From: an uncultured Collinsella sp.
GTDB taxonomy: Bacteria > Actinomycetota > Coriobacteriia > Coriobacteriales > Coriobacteriaceae
Assembly (NCBI GenBank): GCA_958415525.1
Contig: CATYZE010000001.1
Coordinates: 159,972 to 223,971 of the forward strand
DNA length: 64,000 bases
Direction: 5' to 3'
Of the stretch, positions 31,614 through 40,105 are shown piece after piece. The notes beneath the pieces were generated by a model. That model saw nothing but the letters and a program-made list of their open reading frames with translations, had not been told where the DNA came from and searched no databases. Both the position numbers and the translations under genes were made by a program. Position 1 is the first letter of the stretch. Every line of letters starts with the position of its first letter.

Positions 31614-34109
31614 CTATTCGCTACCGTCCCCAGCGTTTTCGCGGTCACTGGCAAGCATTGCTGCGCCGGCGACCGTCGTCGCCACGGCGGCGGCAGCGAG
31701 CCCGGCGGCAATGCCGGAGCCGTCGCCCGTGTCGGCGAGTTTTCCGCCCGAGTTCTTGCCCTTGTTGCCCTTACCGTTCTTATCAGCGCTGCCTGCGTTG
31801 GAACCCGTGCCACCGTCGGTGCCGCTGCCGGTGCCGCCCGCACTGCCCGAGGCCGCTACGGTAAAGCTTGCGGCTCCGTCGCTGGCGAGCGTGTAGTTCT
31901 GCGCCGCGTTGCCCAAGAGACCGTTCACGCGCACCCAGTACGTCCCTGCGGCAAATGTTTCGCCCTCGGCCATTGCCGTGCCCGGAGCGCCGTTCGCGTC
32001 GTGCACAAACTCGAGCTGGGCCGTGCAGGCATCGGTTTCGAGCTTGCCCTCGAGTGATGCCGCAATCTTGGCGCGCACGTCTTCGCCGGCCTTAAGGCCT
32101 TCGAGTCCCTCAAAATGGGGCGTCACCGCGCGTGGATCGATATCGATAGGCACAAAGCCCTGCAGACTTGTAACGGTCTCGTTGCCCGGGGCATCAACAT
32201 CCACGTATTCAATGGCAAACGCATGGCCCGAAGCCGCCACGTTGAGTACGTTGCTGCTGTCGACAAGGCGGAAATGACCCTCGCCAACGGTCTTGCCATC
32301 CTGGAGTGAGGCATCGCTCAACGAGTCGCCGTATGTCATGCGCATACGGGTCGGGAGGTAGTACGAAGCTGTCTGCTTGTGCTGTGTATCGTAATCGTAA
32401 TTGCGCTGGTAGATGCTTCGGGCCAGTGCCGCATCAACAAAGTCGGACGCGATGATGCCAATGTGCTTGAGGTAATCTGACTTCGTATCCTTGTTGTCGC
32501 TGGGGTTGATGTACGGGCTCTTGTACAGATGCTCGTTGACCACTCGTGCCGAGGTAAAAGGATTGCCTCCGTGCGACAAGCCCGTGCAGCTGGTGTAGTT
32601 GATAGACCAGCAACGCTCCTGGACTGGCACATTGGCCCCGTCATCGTCCACGACGTCCACCTTGTTGCGCGTGCGCCCGGTCGTTTCCTTCAGCGCATTA
32701 TCGACCCAGCTGAGCTTGTCGGTTCCCGTGAGTTTGTACTTGTCCTGGGCGTATACCTTGGTGCAATAGGGCTCTTTGTCGCCTGTTTCCCCCGCGGCTT
32801 CAAAGCCCCGCGCGTCTTGGACGAGACACATAGTGGCGCTGTCGGAGTGAGCCTTGATCTTGTCATCCCATTGGGTGAGGTCGAGGCCCCACGTGTGGCC
32901 GTCTACGCTGTTGCCGGCGAGCCCAAATCGACGCAGCAGGACAATCTTTCCGCGCACCTCGCCCAGCGTGGGGACGTGGCCCGATGTGTAGAACAGGTTG
33001 GGGTTATCGGCCATAACCTTGGCGAAGGCCGTCGTTATGCTTTCGTCGGTAGCCTCATCGTTGCCGCGCGATGCGAGCATGATAAGCGCTTCTGACGGGT
33101 TTTCGTTCAAAAACTTTTTGAAGTACCTGATGACATCGGAAAGATGCAAAAAGTGCCCGTCTTTTTTAAGCAGATAGAAAATTCCGTGGTCGATGCCGGG
33201 GTCATCGCCCTTTCCGAGCCGGATATCAAAATAGCGGATTCCCTCGAGCAACTGCGTGGGAATGTAATCCTGCTGGCATTTTACTTGCGAGGATTGGGGC
33301 TCAGTGTCGTTGTCCACGCTGCAGGTGCCCGAATCGTGCGTACCCGGGATGCTCAGTTCGTCGAGGTACTTGTCGTCGTCGACGTGGCTCATCCAACATG
33401 GCCCATCGACGTAGCTGCTATACGTGACCCAGTCGATGCTGCTAACCGTGGCATCGTTCTTTTTCATGTCATAACCGATAAGTTCGAGCTCCCACGGAAT
33501 GCTCTCACTCTTATGGCAGATCTTATTGTTGTCCTGGTCTTTGCCGTTCGATTCTATTGCCAGGTACTTAATGTCTTTTTTCTCGGTTTCTTTCTCGACC
33601 GTGCGGTCTCGGATGATATAGGTTCCGTTTGATTGACGCTCGAACGCAAAAGCGCGGCTGGGCTTGTTGTCATACTCGCCACTCCATACGTGGATGACCT
33701 TTCCGTCTTTGTCCGAGTCGCCATCGACCGACCAAATGCTGTAGCCCGTCTTTTTATGCTCTTCGAAATTGAGCAAGGTGCGGATAGCATACCAGTTTGT
33801 ATCGTCATTCTTGGTCGTTACGTTCTCAAGGATGAGCTTGCTGGACGTGCCGTCATTAAACAGGTGGCAGACGTTGCCGATGACGTTGCCGTCTTCGTTG
33901 ACGCTCGCGGTGCGAAAATAGCCCGCGGGGCGAAGGCGAATGACGCAATTGTTGAGGTTGGCCGACGCTGTGGTGGCGTCGTCTGCAAATGCCGCGCGCA
34001 CGGGAAGGCCCAATCCCGCGGTTTCGGGCAGGCTTACAAATGGCGACAATGCTGCGAGTCCTAGGCCCAACGTGAATGCTCGACGGCTGATGGCGTGGTG
34101 TTCGGTCAT
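31614..34109 (-). CDS. Tat-exported, wall-anchored PI-PLC-like protein
   Basis: An 831-residue surface protein. The Tat signal has SRRAFTLGLGLAAL at 8-21 and a cut near AFAD. Residues about 50-215 look like a ricin-type beta-trefoil lectin. The phospholipase C X domain covers about 235-560: the first catalytic His is in SIPGTHDSGT at about 256, RYFDIRLGKG follows, and the second His is in GIDHGIFYL at about 306. Further beta-rich modules follow (about 600-770), then a Gly/Ser/Asn linker, LADTG at about 790 (an LPxTG-like sortase site), a hydrophobic helix and a short tail. It probably cleaves phosphatidylinositol or GPI-type lipids outside the cell; the substrate is inferred from the family. 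GGAG precedes the ATG. Confidence 0.85.
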   Translation of the reverse strand: MTEHHAISRRAFTLGLGLAALSPFVSLPETAGLGLPVRAAFADDATTASANLNNCVIRLRPAGYFRTASVNEDGNVIGNVCHLFNDGTSSKLILENVTTKNDDTNWYAIRTLLNFEEHKKTGYSIWSVDGDSDKDGKVIHVWSGEYDNKPSRAFAFERQSNGTYIIRDRTVEKETEKKDIKYLAIESNGKDQDNNKICHKSESIPWELELIGYDMKKNDATVSSIDWVTYSSYVDGPCWMSHVDDDKYLDELSIPGTHDSGTCSVDNDTEPQSSQVKCQQDYIPTQLLEGIRYFDIRLGKGDDPGIDHGIFYLLKKDGHFLHLSDVIRYFKKFLNENPSEALIMLASRGNDEATDESITTAFAKVMADNPNLFYTSGHVPTLGEVRGKIVLLRRFGLAGNSVDGHTWGLDLTQWDDKIKAHSDSATMCLVQDARGFEAAGETGDKEPYCTKVYAQDKYKLTGTDKLSWVDNALKETTGRTRNKVDVVDDDGANVPVQERCWSINYTSCTGLSHGGNPFTSARVVNEHLYKSPYINPSDNKDTKSDYLKHIGIIASDFVDAALARSIYQRNYDYDTQHKQTASYYLPTRMRMTYGDSLSDASLQDGKTVGEGHFRLVDSSNVLNVAASGHAFAIEYVDVDAPGNETVTSLQGFVPIDIDPRAVTPHFEGLEGLKAGEDVRAKIAASLEGKLETDACTAQLEFVHDANGAPGTAMAEGETFAAGTYWVRVNGLLGNAAQNYTLASDGAASFTVAASGSAGGTGSGTDGGTGSNAGSADKNGKGNKGKNSGGKLADTGDGSGIAAGLAAAAVATTVAGAAMLASDRENAGDGSE

Positions 34110-34413
34110 AACTTCTCCGTTCGCAGGGTGCGGTTATGCACTCTTTTTGGTAACTATACTGCCCGGATGTCTAAACGTGTTGGCTTAATTGTCTGCGCGG
34201 CGCTATAAATCGGCGGGCGGACGCGTTGGGGCGCTTGTCTATTTGTGCTGCTACCGCGCTGGGGGTGGTTTTGCCGCCCGGCACCCTCGCGTTCGTCGGC
34301 TGTCGGCATAAGAAAGGGAGGGTCGGTTTACCAGCCCTCCCTTAGTACGAAACGCTGGGGCACCGTCGCTTGTTTGCACTGCGTCCGTGTTTCCCGTTGC
34401 GCTCGCGAGTCGC
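34110..34413. other. Intergenic region upstream of the PI-PLC-like gene
   Basis: About 304 bp. It holds a possible -10 TATAGT for the PI-PLC-like gene (minus strand, 34153-34158) and the lipoprotein terminator at 34314-34343. Nothing else is convincing. Confidence 0.5.
34314..34343 (-). terminator. Terminator of lipoprotein gene 1
   Basis: Perfect 9-bp stem AAGGGAGGG/CCCTCCCTT; on the minus strand it is followed by TTTCTTA. It lies about 70 bp beyond the stop. Confidence 0.7.
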
Positions 34414-35007
34414 TTAGCGCTTAATCTCGATATCGTCGAGCTTAACATCCATGGCCTCGGTCTTTGCCTCGGCGATGTCGTCGGCAAATTCCAGAGACTT
34501 CATCATGGTTTCGACGGCATCCTTGTGCTCTTCGACGTTGTCGATACGCACGTACACACTGCCGCCGCCCGCCTCGGTGAAGTACTCGGTCGTCACGCCG
34601 CCCGAATGAGTGTAGGAAGCGTTGCGCCAGGTCTTGCCGTTGTACTTGACGGGATCGTTCTCGGTCCACTCAAAGCTGGCATTCCATTTGGCCTCGTAGT
34701 CGAACAGTTCGTCGGCGTTCTTGTCGGAGTCAAAGACGGGGATGAAGCGGTCGCTGGCGTGCTCGCTCTCGGTGAACTTAAACTGGGCCCTGTCGGCGGT
34801 ATCGCCGGCGACGTCGGTGACCTCGACGCCCTCGGGGACCTCGACCTTAAACCAGATGAAGTCGGTCCTCATATCCACGGCTGGCTTTTCCGCTCCGCCG
34901 CCACCGCCACTGCCGGCAGCACCGCCACTTCCGCCGCAGCCCACCAGGGCAACTGCGGCAAAGAGACTCAAGCAGAGGGTGAGAATCGCAAAGGCCTTCT
35001 TTTTCAT
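34414..35007 (-). CDS. Lipoprotein 1 (tandem paralog)
   Basis: A 197-residue predicted lipoprotein. The signal peptide MKKKAFAILTLCLSLFAAVA ends in the lipobox LVGC (C24), followed by a Gly-rich tether and a domain of about 155 residues. The domain starts TDFIWFKVEVPEGVEVTDVAG and ends in an acidic, Lys-rich tail. It is a clear paralog of the next gene upstream (35237-35845): TDFIWFKVE, PEGV, ADR, DRFIPV and NGKTW/NGRTW are shared. Function unknown; probably a surface-exposed small beta-domain. GGAGG sits 8 bp before the ATG. Confidence 0.85.
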   Translation of the reverse strand: MKKKAFAILTLCLSLFAAVALVGCGGSGGAAGSGGGGGAEKPAVDMRTDFIWFKVEVPEGVEVTDVAGDTADRAQFKFTESEHASDRFIPVFDSDKNADELFDYEAKWNASFEWTENDPVKYNGKTWRNASYTHSGGVTTEYFTEAGGGSVYVRIDNVEEHKDAVETMMKSLEFADDIAEAKTEAMDVKLDDIEIKR

Positions 35008-35081
35008 GGTCGTGTCCTCCTCGATCTGTAACCGCCCATGGATTACCTGCCTTTACTGTACGCGCGAGCGGCTCGCTAGGG

Positions 35082-35097
35082 TGGGCCATGTGTCCCA
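35082..35097. promoter_or_regulatory. Imperfect palindrome upstream of lipoprotein gene 1
   Basis: TGGGCCATGTGTCCCA (12 of 16 bases symmetric), 75 bp before the gene start. The identical 16-mer occurs at 36052-36067 upstream of the paralog, so it is a candidate shared operator. Confidence 0.45.
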
Positions 35098-35150
35098 TTC
35101 TGGGGGTCGGATTTGCGCCGATAAGTGGCAATATATGTGGACGCAAGAGA

Positions 35151-35179
35151 GGGGAGGGCCGAAGCTGCCGACCCTCCCC
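35151..35179 (-). terminator. Terminator of lipoprotein gene 2
   Basis: Stem GGGGAGGG (35151-35158) with CCCTCCCC (35172-35179), nearly the same hairpin as after lipoprotein gene 1. Only a CTCTCTT tract follows on the minus strand, so termination is less sure. Confidence 0.5.
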
Positions 35180-35236
35180 GGGGTTGGGCGCCCGCGCTTT
35201 TAATGGGGCGCGTGCACGGGCGTGCGTGGACTCTTG

Positions 35237-35845
35237 CTACTTGATCTCGATACTCGAAATCTCGACGTCGCGTGCCTCACTCACGGCCGCCTTCATGTCA
35301 TCGGGGAACTCAATGGAGTTGAGAAGCGCCTCAGCTTCTTTCTCGTGAAGCTCGACGTTCCTAATCATGATATAGACGCTTCCCGTGTCGACGTCGGTAA
35401 AGAGGTAGGTATAAGTGCCGCCGTTGTCCTTGCACGTTCCGGTGAGCCATGTTCTACCGTTGTACTCGACGGGGTCGCCATCCTCCCACTGGAACGTTCC
35501 GGTGTGCCTTTCGGCCTGCTCTGCAAAGGACTCTTCGGCCGTCATCTTCTCTTGCCAAACGGGGATGAAACGGTCGACTGTGGTGTTCTCGTTCTCGGGG
35601 AAGGTGAGCTGGACCCTGTCGGCGTTCTTGCCGGCGGAGTCGCTTACGCCGACGCCCTCGGGCATCTCGACCTTAAACCAGATGAAGTCGGTCTTCTTGG
35701 CGATGGGGGCCTTTTCCTTGCCCTCGCTCTTGGATGTGCTGCTGCCTCCGCCTCCGCTCGATGCGCTCCCGCCGCAGCCCACAAGGGCGAGCGCGGCAAA
35801 GAGGGCGATGCAAAGGGAAAGGATCGATAGAGTCTTTTTCTTCAT
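35237..35845 (-). CDS. Lipoprotein 2 (tandem paralog)
   Basis: A 202-residue predicted lipoprotein: MKKKTLSILSLCIALFAALA then lipobox LVGC (C24), a Ser/Gly-rich tether and a domain starting TDFIWFKVEMPEGVGVSDSAG. It is paralogous to lipoprotein 1 through its whole length. ATG 35845 is chosen because AAGGAGG lies 6 bp upstream and a lysine-rich signal peptide follows; the longer frame adds MSSKDKEDA. Function unknown. Confidence 0.85.
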   Translation of the reverse strand: MKKKTLSILSLCIALFAALALVGCGGSASSGGGGSSTSKSEGKEKAPIAKKTDFIWFKVEMPEGVGVSDSAGKNADRVQLTFPENENTTVDRFIPVWQEKMTAEESFAEQAERHTGTFQWEDGDPVEYNGRTWLTGTCKDNGGTYTYLFTDVDTGSVYIMIRNVELHEKEAEALLNSIEFPDDMKAAVSEARDVEISSIEIK

Positions 35846-36229
35846 GGCGTCCTCCTTGTCTTTTGACGACATCGCGGCACCGCATGCTGCTGGGGCGTTG
35901 TTTTCGTTTGCGGCGGATGTCTTTGTGCTTGGGGTTGTATGAGTGCGTTAATACCTCCGTTCGTGGCTTGTGGTCGTTGCGCAGCCGTGCCCCAACGGGC
36001 TCCTTACTTATAGATATGCCCCAGTTTGTGCTGCCGGGGAGTCTCGAAAGGTGGGCCATGTGTCCCATGTTTGCGTTGCCGCCGCCTATCGCGTGCCATA
36101 GAAATCCGCGATGGCCAGGTACGCTGACGCTCGTGTGCTTATGGGCTAGACTTAGCACCATTATGTGATCGATACGGTCGGCAGGCGGCTGCCACCCGAC
36201 CGATGTATGTGACTTGAAGGTGCATGCGT
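35846..36229. other. Divergent intergenic region
   Basis: About 384 bp between lipoprotein gene 2 and fchA. It contains the 16-bp near-palindrome at 36052-36067. No gene or clear promoter is seen otherwise. Confidence 0.5.
36052..36067. promoter_or_regulatory. Imperfect palindrome upstream of lipoprotein gene 2
   Basis: TGGGCCATGTGTCCCA, identical to the site at 35082-35097, here 207 bp from the lipoprotein 2 start. The conserved copy may be an operator or a relic of the duplication. Confidence 0.45.
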
Positions 36230-36862
36230 ATGAGCCAAGAGATGATGGATAAAACCTGTCGCGGTTTTGCTGAGGCACTGGCTGCGCGCGAGCCCGTTCC
36301 CGGTGGCGGCAGCGCGAGCGCCTTTGTGGGCGCATTGGGCGCCTCGCTGTGCGGGATGGTCGCGCGTTACGGGGCAACCAATCCCGCGCTTGTCGATCGC
36401 GCGGACGATCTGACGCGTGCATTTGCCCAGGCAGACGAGTTGGCCCAGGAGCTTGTCGACTTGGTTGCCGAGGATGTTCGAGCCTATGGGCAGGTGTCCG
36501 CTGCGTACGGTATTCCGCGCGATGACCCGGCCCGACCCGCGGCGATTCAGGATGCGCTGCATGTGGCCGCCATGCCGCCGTATCGCATTATGGATGCCTG
36601 CGGGCGTGCACTGGCGCTGCTCGAGGACATGGCCGACAAGGGTTCGCGTCAGCTGCTGTCCGATGTGGCGTGCGGCGCCGTGTTCTGCCGTTCCGCTATG
36701 CAGGGCGCGAGCTTGACGCTCTTTGCGAACACCACGTCTATGAAGGATCGCGCTCGTGCTGAGGAGCTCGAGACGGCGTGTGATGAGTTGCTCGACACGT
36801 GGTTGCCGCGCGCCGATGCGCTGGCTCGCCGCGCCGCCGACGCTGCAAGGAAGAGAGGATAG
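36230..36862 (+). CDS. fchA: Cyclodeaminase/cyclohydrolase family protein (FchA-like)
   Basis: A 210-residue all-helical protein of PF04961 (formiminotransferase-cyclodeaminase C-domain family). The signature PVPGGGSASAFVGALGASL is at about 22-40. Members are formimido-THF cyclodeaminases or methenyl-THF cyclohydrolases (FchA). Its position directly before folD, with stop and start 2 bp apart, favours a role in folate one-carbon interconversion. ATG 36230 has GAAGG 9 bp upstream; ATG 36224 has only 3 bp. No formiminotransferase or histidine-degradation gene is adjacent, so cyclohydrolase is my preferred reading. Confidence 0.88.
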   Translation: MSQEMMDKTCRGFAEALAAREPVPGGGSASAFVGALGASLCGMVARYGATNPALVDRADDLTRAFAQADELAQELVDLVAEDVRAYGQVSAAYGIPRDDPARPAAIQDALHVAAMPPYRIMDACGRALALLEDMADKGSRQLLSDVACGAVFCRSAMQGASLTLFANTTSMKDRARAEELETACDELLDTWLPRADALARRAADAARKRG

Positions 36863-36864
36863 CC

Positions 36865-37719
36865 ATGGCTGAGCTGCTGAAGGGTGCTCCCGTTGCCCGC
36901 GCTTTGACCGAGGAGCTCGCTGCTCGCTGCGCAGTCTTGCACGAGCGGGGCGTTGTTCCGACGCTGGCTATCGTGCGTGTGGGTGAACGCGAGGACGACC
37001 TATCCTACGAGCGCGGTGCGCTCAAGCGCTGCGAGAAGGTTGGCATTGAAGCTCGCCGCGTTTTGCTTCCCGCCGATGTTTCGCAGGACGAGCTGTTGGC
37101 GGCCATCGAGGACATCAATACCGATTCGTCTGTTCATGGCTGCCTGATGTTCCGCCCGCTGCCCGCCGGCCTTGACGAGGAGGCCGTTGCTGCGGCGCTT
37201 GATCCCGCCAAGGACGTTGACTCCATGACGCCGGCATCGCTACTTACGGCGCTTTCGGGTCGCGGCGAGGGTTTTGCCCCTTGCACGGCCGAAGCCGTGC
37301 TTGCTTTGCTGGATCATTACGGCGTTGAGCTGGATGGAGCTAAGGTTGCTGTGGTCGGTCGCTCACTGGTAATTGGCCGTCCTGTTGCCGCCATGCTTAC
37401 GGCGCGCAACGCTACGGTGACGACGTGCCATACGCACACGCGCGACCTTGCTGTCGAATGCCGTGCTGCCGATATTGTGGTCGCCGCGGTCGGACGTGCG
37501 CGCACGATTGGCGCGGATGCGGTCCGCGAGGGCCAGACGGTCATCGACGTTGGCATTAACTGGGACGAGGCGGCCGGCAAGTTGGTCGGCGACGTCGATT
37601 TTGATGCCGCGGAGCCGGTTGTTGGCGCCATCACGCCCGTGCCGGGTGGCGTGGGCGCCGTGACGACGGCGATTCTCGCCAAGCACGTGATTGAGGCGGC
37701 CGAACGCACGGCGAAATAG
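36865..37719 (+). CDS. folD: Methylenetetrahydrofolate dehydrogenase FolD (variant)
   Basis: A 284-residue FolD: catalytic domain at 1-120 and NADP-binding Rossmann domain (VAVVGRSLVIGRPVA at about 154, then GAITPVPGGVGAVTT at about 252). CLMFRPLPAGL and DPAKDVDSMT match the substrate pocket. The usual YxxxK motif reads YERGA (Y48...A52), so the lysine needed for cyclohydrolase activity in studied FolD enzymes is missing; K54 is two positions later. The dehydrogenase half looks intact. The adjacent FchA may supply the cyclohydrolase activity. ATG 36865 follows GAGG and lies 2 bp after the fchA stop. Confidence 0.93.
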   Translation: MAELLKGAPVARALTEELAARCAVLHERGVVPTLAIVRVGEREDDLSYERGALKRCEKVGIEARRVLLPADVSQDELLAAIEDINTDSSVHGCLMFRPLPAGLDEEAVAAALDPAKDVDSMTPASLLTALSGRGEGFAPCTAEAVLALLDHYGVELDGAKVAVVGRSLVIGRPVAAMLTARNATVTTCHTHTRDLAVECRAADIVVAAVGRARTIGADAVREGQTVIDVGINWDEAAGKLVGDVDFDAAEPVVGAITPVPGGVGAVTTAILAKHVIEAAERTAK

Positions 37720-37753
37720 GCGTTCCGCGGCTGTTTAGGGGGTTGGTTAGATA

Positions 37754-37992
37754 CCCCGTGGTCAAAAAATGCCAAATATGAGTACTGTTGCCTTGTTGGT
37801 TACATATTTTTGAGATTGATTTAACTCCCTAATGATATTAAATATCGTTAGGGAGTCTCTTTTATTGGACCTTTGGGGAATTACTTCACTCAGCTTTTGG
37901 ACAAGTGGGGATTTCTAGCGTCTGAACTTGAGCAAATCGCTGCTACTAAATTGGTGACAGTACTCATATTTGGCATTTTTTGACCACAGGGG
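37754..37992. mobile_element. AT-rich element with long terminal inverted repeats (MITE-like)
   Basis: The ends 37754-37788 and 37957-37992 are inverted repeats of about 35 bp: 31 bp perfect (starting GTGGTCAAAAAATGCC) plus a one-base bulge and CCCC/GGGG tips. The 168-bp interior is strikingly AT-rich and contains a second perfect stem (ACTCCCTAA...TTAGGGAGT, 37824-37856) followed by TCTCTTTTA, able to act as a terminator for folD. No transposase. The layout fits a non-autonomous mobile element or a structured RNA; no clear target duplication is seen. Confidence 0.65.
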
Positions 37993-38085
37993 TTGCGAGG
38001 GGGTCGTGGCGACTGTGGTTTCGCCCTTTTTGCGTCGAAGCGATACACTGTTGCCATTTGATTTCTTCGCTCAAGGAGGATGCGC

Positions 38086-39609
38086 ATGCCGTGTACAACG
38101 ATTTTGGTTGGTAAGAACGCGAGCTATGACGGGTCGACGCTGGTCGCCCGCAACGAGGACTCGTCCAACGGGGTGTTTGAGCCCAAGCGCATGCGCGTGG
38201 TGCATCCCGACGAGCAGCCGCGCGTCTACACGAGCGTCCTGAGCCACCTGACGATCGAGCTGCCCGATAACCCCATGCGCTACACGAGCGTCCCCGATGT
38301 CATCCCCGGTCACGGCATCTGGGCCGAGGCCGGATTCAACGAGCTCAACGTCGGGATGTCTGCAACCGAGACGCTCACCACCAACGAGCGCGTCCGCGGC
38401 GCCGATCCGCTCGTGGACTACGTGCCCGCCAAGGGCAACGAGGGCGAGGACGGCTATGTTCCGGCACAGCCCGGCGGCCTCGGCGAAGAAGACATGGTGA
38501 CCCTGGTGCTGCCGTACGCCAAGTCCGCCCGCGACGGCGTGCGTATCCTGGGCGATCTGCTCGAGCGCTACGGTACCTACGAGAACAACGGTATCGCCTT
38601 TAGCGACGTGGACGAGATTTGGTGGCTCGAGACCATCGGCGGCCACCACTGGATTGCCAAGCGCGTGCCCGACGACGCCTATGTGACCATGCCCAACCAG
38701 CTGGGTATCGATAGCTTTGACCTGGATGACGCCGAGGGCGCCCAGGCCGACCACATGTGCTCCGCCGACCTGCGCTCCTGGATGGCCGAGTGGCATCTGG
38801 ACCTGACGCTGGGCGTCGAGGGCGACGGTCCCGCAACGGTCTTCAACCCGCGCGAGGCCTTTGGCTCGCACAGCGACAGCGACCATGTCTACAACACGCC
38901 GCGCGCCTGGTACATGCAGCGCTGCCTCAACCCCAGCGACATGTGGGATGGTCCCGAGGCCGACTACACGCCCGAGAGCGACGATATCCCCTGGAGCCGC
39001 GTGCCCGAGCGCAAGGTGACCATCGAGGACATCAAGTACGTGCTTTCGAGCCACTACCAGGGCACGGAGTACGACTGCTACGGCAGCAAGGGCACGCCGG
39101 CCACGCGCGGCGCCTATCGTCCCATCGGCATCAACCGCAACAGCCAGCTCGCCGTGCTGCAGCTGCGCCCCTATGCGCAGCCGGCCTACCGCGCCGTGCA
39201 GTGGATGGCCTTTGGCTCCAACTCGTTTAACGCGCTGGTCCCGCTGTACGCCAACGTCGAGACCATGCCCGAGTACTACGCCGACACGCAGGCCCGCGTG
39301 ACCTCCGAGAACTTTTACTGGGCCAATCGCCTGATCGGCGCCCTGGCCGACGTCCGCTTCCATGAGTGCGGCCGCGCCGTTGAGGACTACCAGGAGAAGG
39401 TCGGTGGCATGGGCCACAAGCAGCTCCATGACGTTGACGCCGCCGTTGCCACCCTGCCCGAAGCCGAGGTGCCTGCCGAGCTGGCACGCGCCAACGAGGC
39501 CTTCGCCGAGCTTGTGCGCGAGGAGACCGATGCCCTGCTGGGCAAGGTGCTCTACACCACGAGCTGTGCCATGAAGAATTCCTTCGCGATGAACGACAAC
39601 ATCAGGTAA
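38086..39609 (+). CDS. C69 family dipeptidase
   Basis: An Ntn-hydrolase peptidase of 507 residues (PepD-type, PF03577). The catalytic Cys is C3 (MPCTTILVGKNASYDGSTLV), to become the N-terminal nucleophile after processing. It is followed by ARNEDS and later EIWWLETIGGHHWIAKRVPD, which carries conserved substrate-site features. ATG 38086 follows AAGGAGGA at 5 bp. There is no signal peptide, so it is cytoplasmic; it hydrolyses dipeptides with broad specificity. -10-like TACACT lies at 38044-38049. Confidence 0.92.
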   Translation: MPCTTILVGKNASYDGSTLVARNEDSSNGVFEPKRMRVVHPDEQPRVYTSVLSHLTIELPDNPMRYTSVPDVIPGHGIWAEAGFNELNVGMSATETLTTNERVRGADPLVDYVPAKGNEGEDGYVPAQPGGLGEEDMVTLVLPYAKSARDGVRILGDLLERYGTYENNGIAFSDVDEIWWLETIGGHHWIAKRVPDDAYVTMPNQLGIDSFDLDDAEGAQADHMCSADLRSWMAEWHLDLTLGVEGDGPATVFNPREAFGSHSDSDHVYNTPRAWYMQRCLNPSDMWDGPEADYTPESDDIPWSRVPERKVTIEDIKYVLSSHYQGTEYDCYGSKGTPATRGAYRPIGINRNSQLAVLQLRPYAQPAYRAVQWMAFGSNSFNALVPLYANVETMPEYYADTQARVTSENFYWANRLIGALADVRFHECGRAVEDYQEKVGGMGHKQLHDVDAAVATLPEAEVPAELARANEAFAELVREETDALLGKVLYTTSCAMKNSFAMNDNIR

Positions 39610-39680
39610 AACGCTTTGTCGCTTTCGCGCAATCTTGGGTACAAGAAGGCCAATGCAGTTGTTCATGATTGGAGCCAACC

Positions 39681-40097
39681 ATGGTTATGAAATTCGATCA
39701 GCTTGTTAACGGCGCCATCAACGTGGGCTTTGGCGCTGCTGCCGTTGCCGTCGAGGGAGGCAAGAAGGTCCTTGACGACCTCAACGCCAAGGGCGAGCAG
39801 GTGCGCAAGGACGCTGACACCCCCGATATCGCCCGCAGCGTGTCCGACATGTTCGAGCAGGCCGGTGGCACCATCTCCGATCTGACCGAGCGCTTGGGTA
39901 TGCAGGGCGAGACCGCGGCCCAGCGCGTGCTCGACGAGCTCATTCTGGCTCGCGTCCGCGTCATGACCGCCCCCGAGCGCACGGCCTTCCTGGCCCATGT
40001 GCGCGACATCGTCGATTCGGTCGAGGACAACGTGACCTCGGTGCCCGTCGAGTCCGTTGAGCCCGACGATGCGAAGGATACCGAAGAGGCTGAGTAG
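39681..40097 (+). CDS. Phasin-like helical protein
   Basis: A 138-residue, mostly helical protein: MVMKFDQLVNGAINVGFGAAAVAVEGGKKVLDDL, then a helical rod and an acidic tail (EPDDAKDTEEAE). Patterns recall phasin-family proteins that coat polyhydroxyalkanoate granules or bind membrane; no PHA synthase is near. It lies 8 bp before the ABC1-kinase gene and is probably cotranscribed, which suggests a lipid- or quinone-linked role (inference). GGAG 6-7 bp before ATG 39681; ATG 39687 is an alternative. Confidence 0.65.
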   Translation: MVMKFDQLVNGAINVGFGAAAVAVEGGKKVLDDLNAKGEQVRKDADTPDIARSVSDMFEQAGGTISDLTERLGMQGETAAQRVLDELILARVRVMTAPERTAFLAHVRDIVDSVEDNVTSVPVESVEPDDAKDTEEAE

Positions 40098-40105
40098 CAG
40101 CACAG

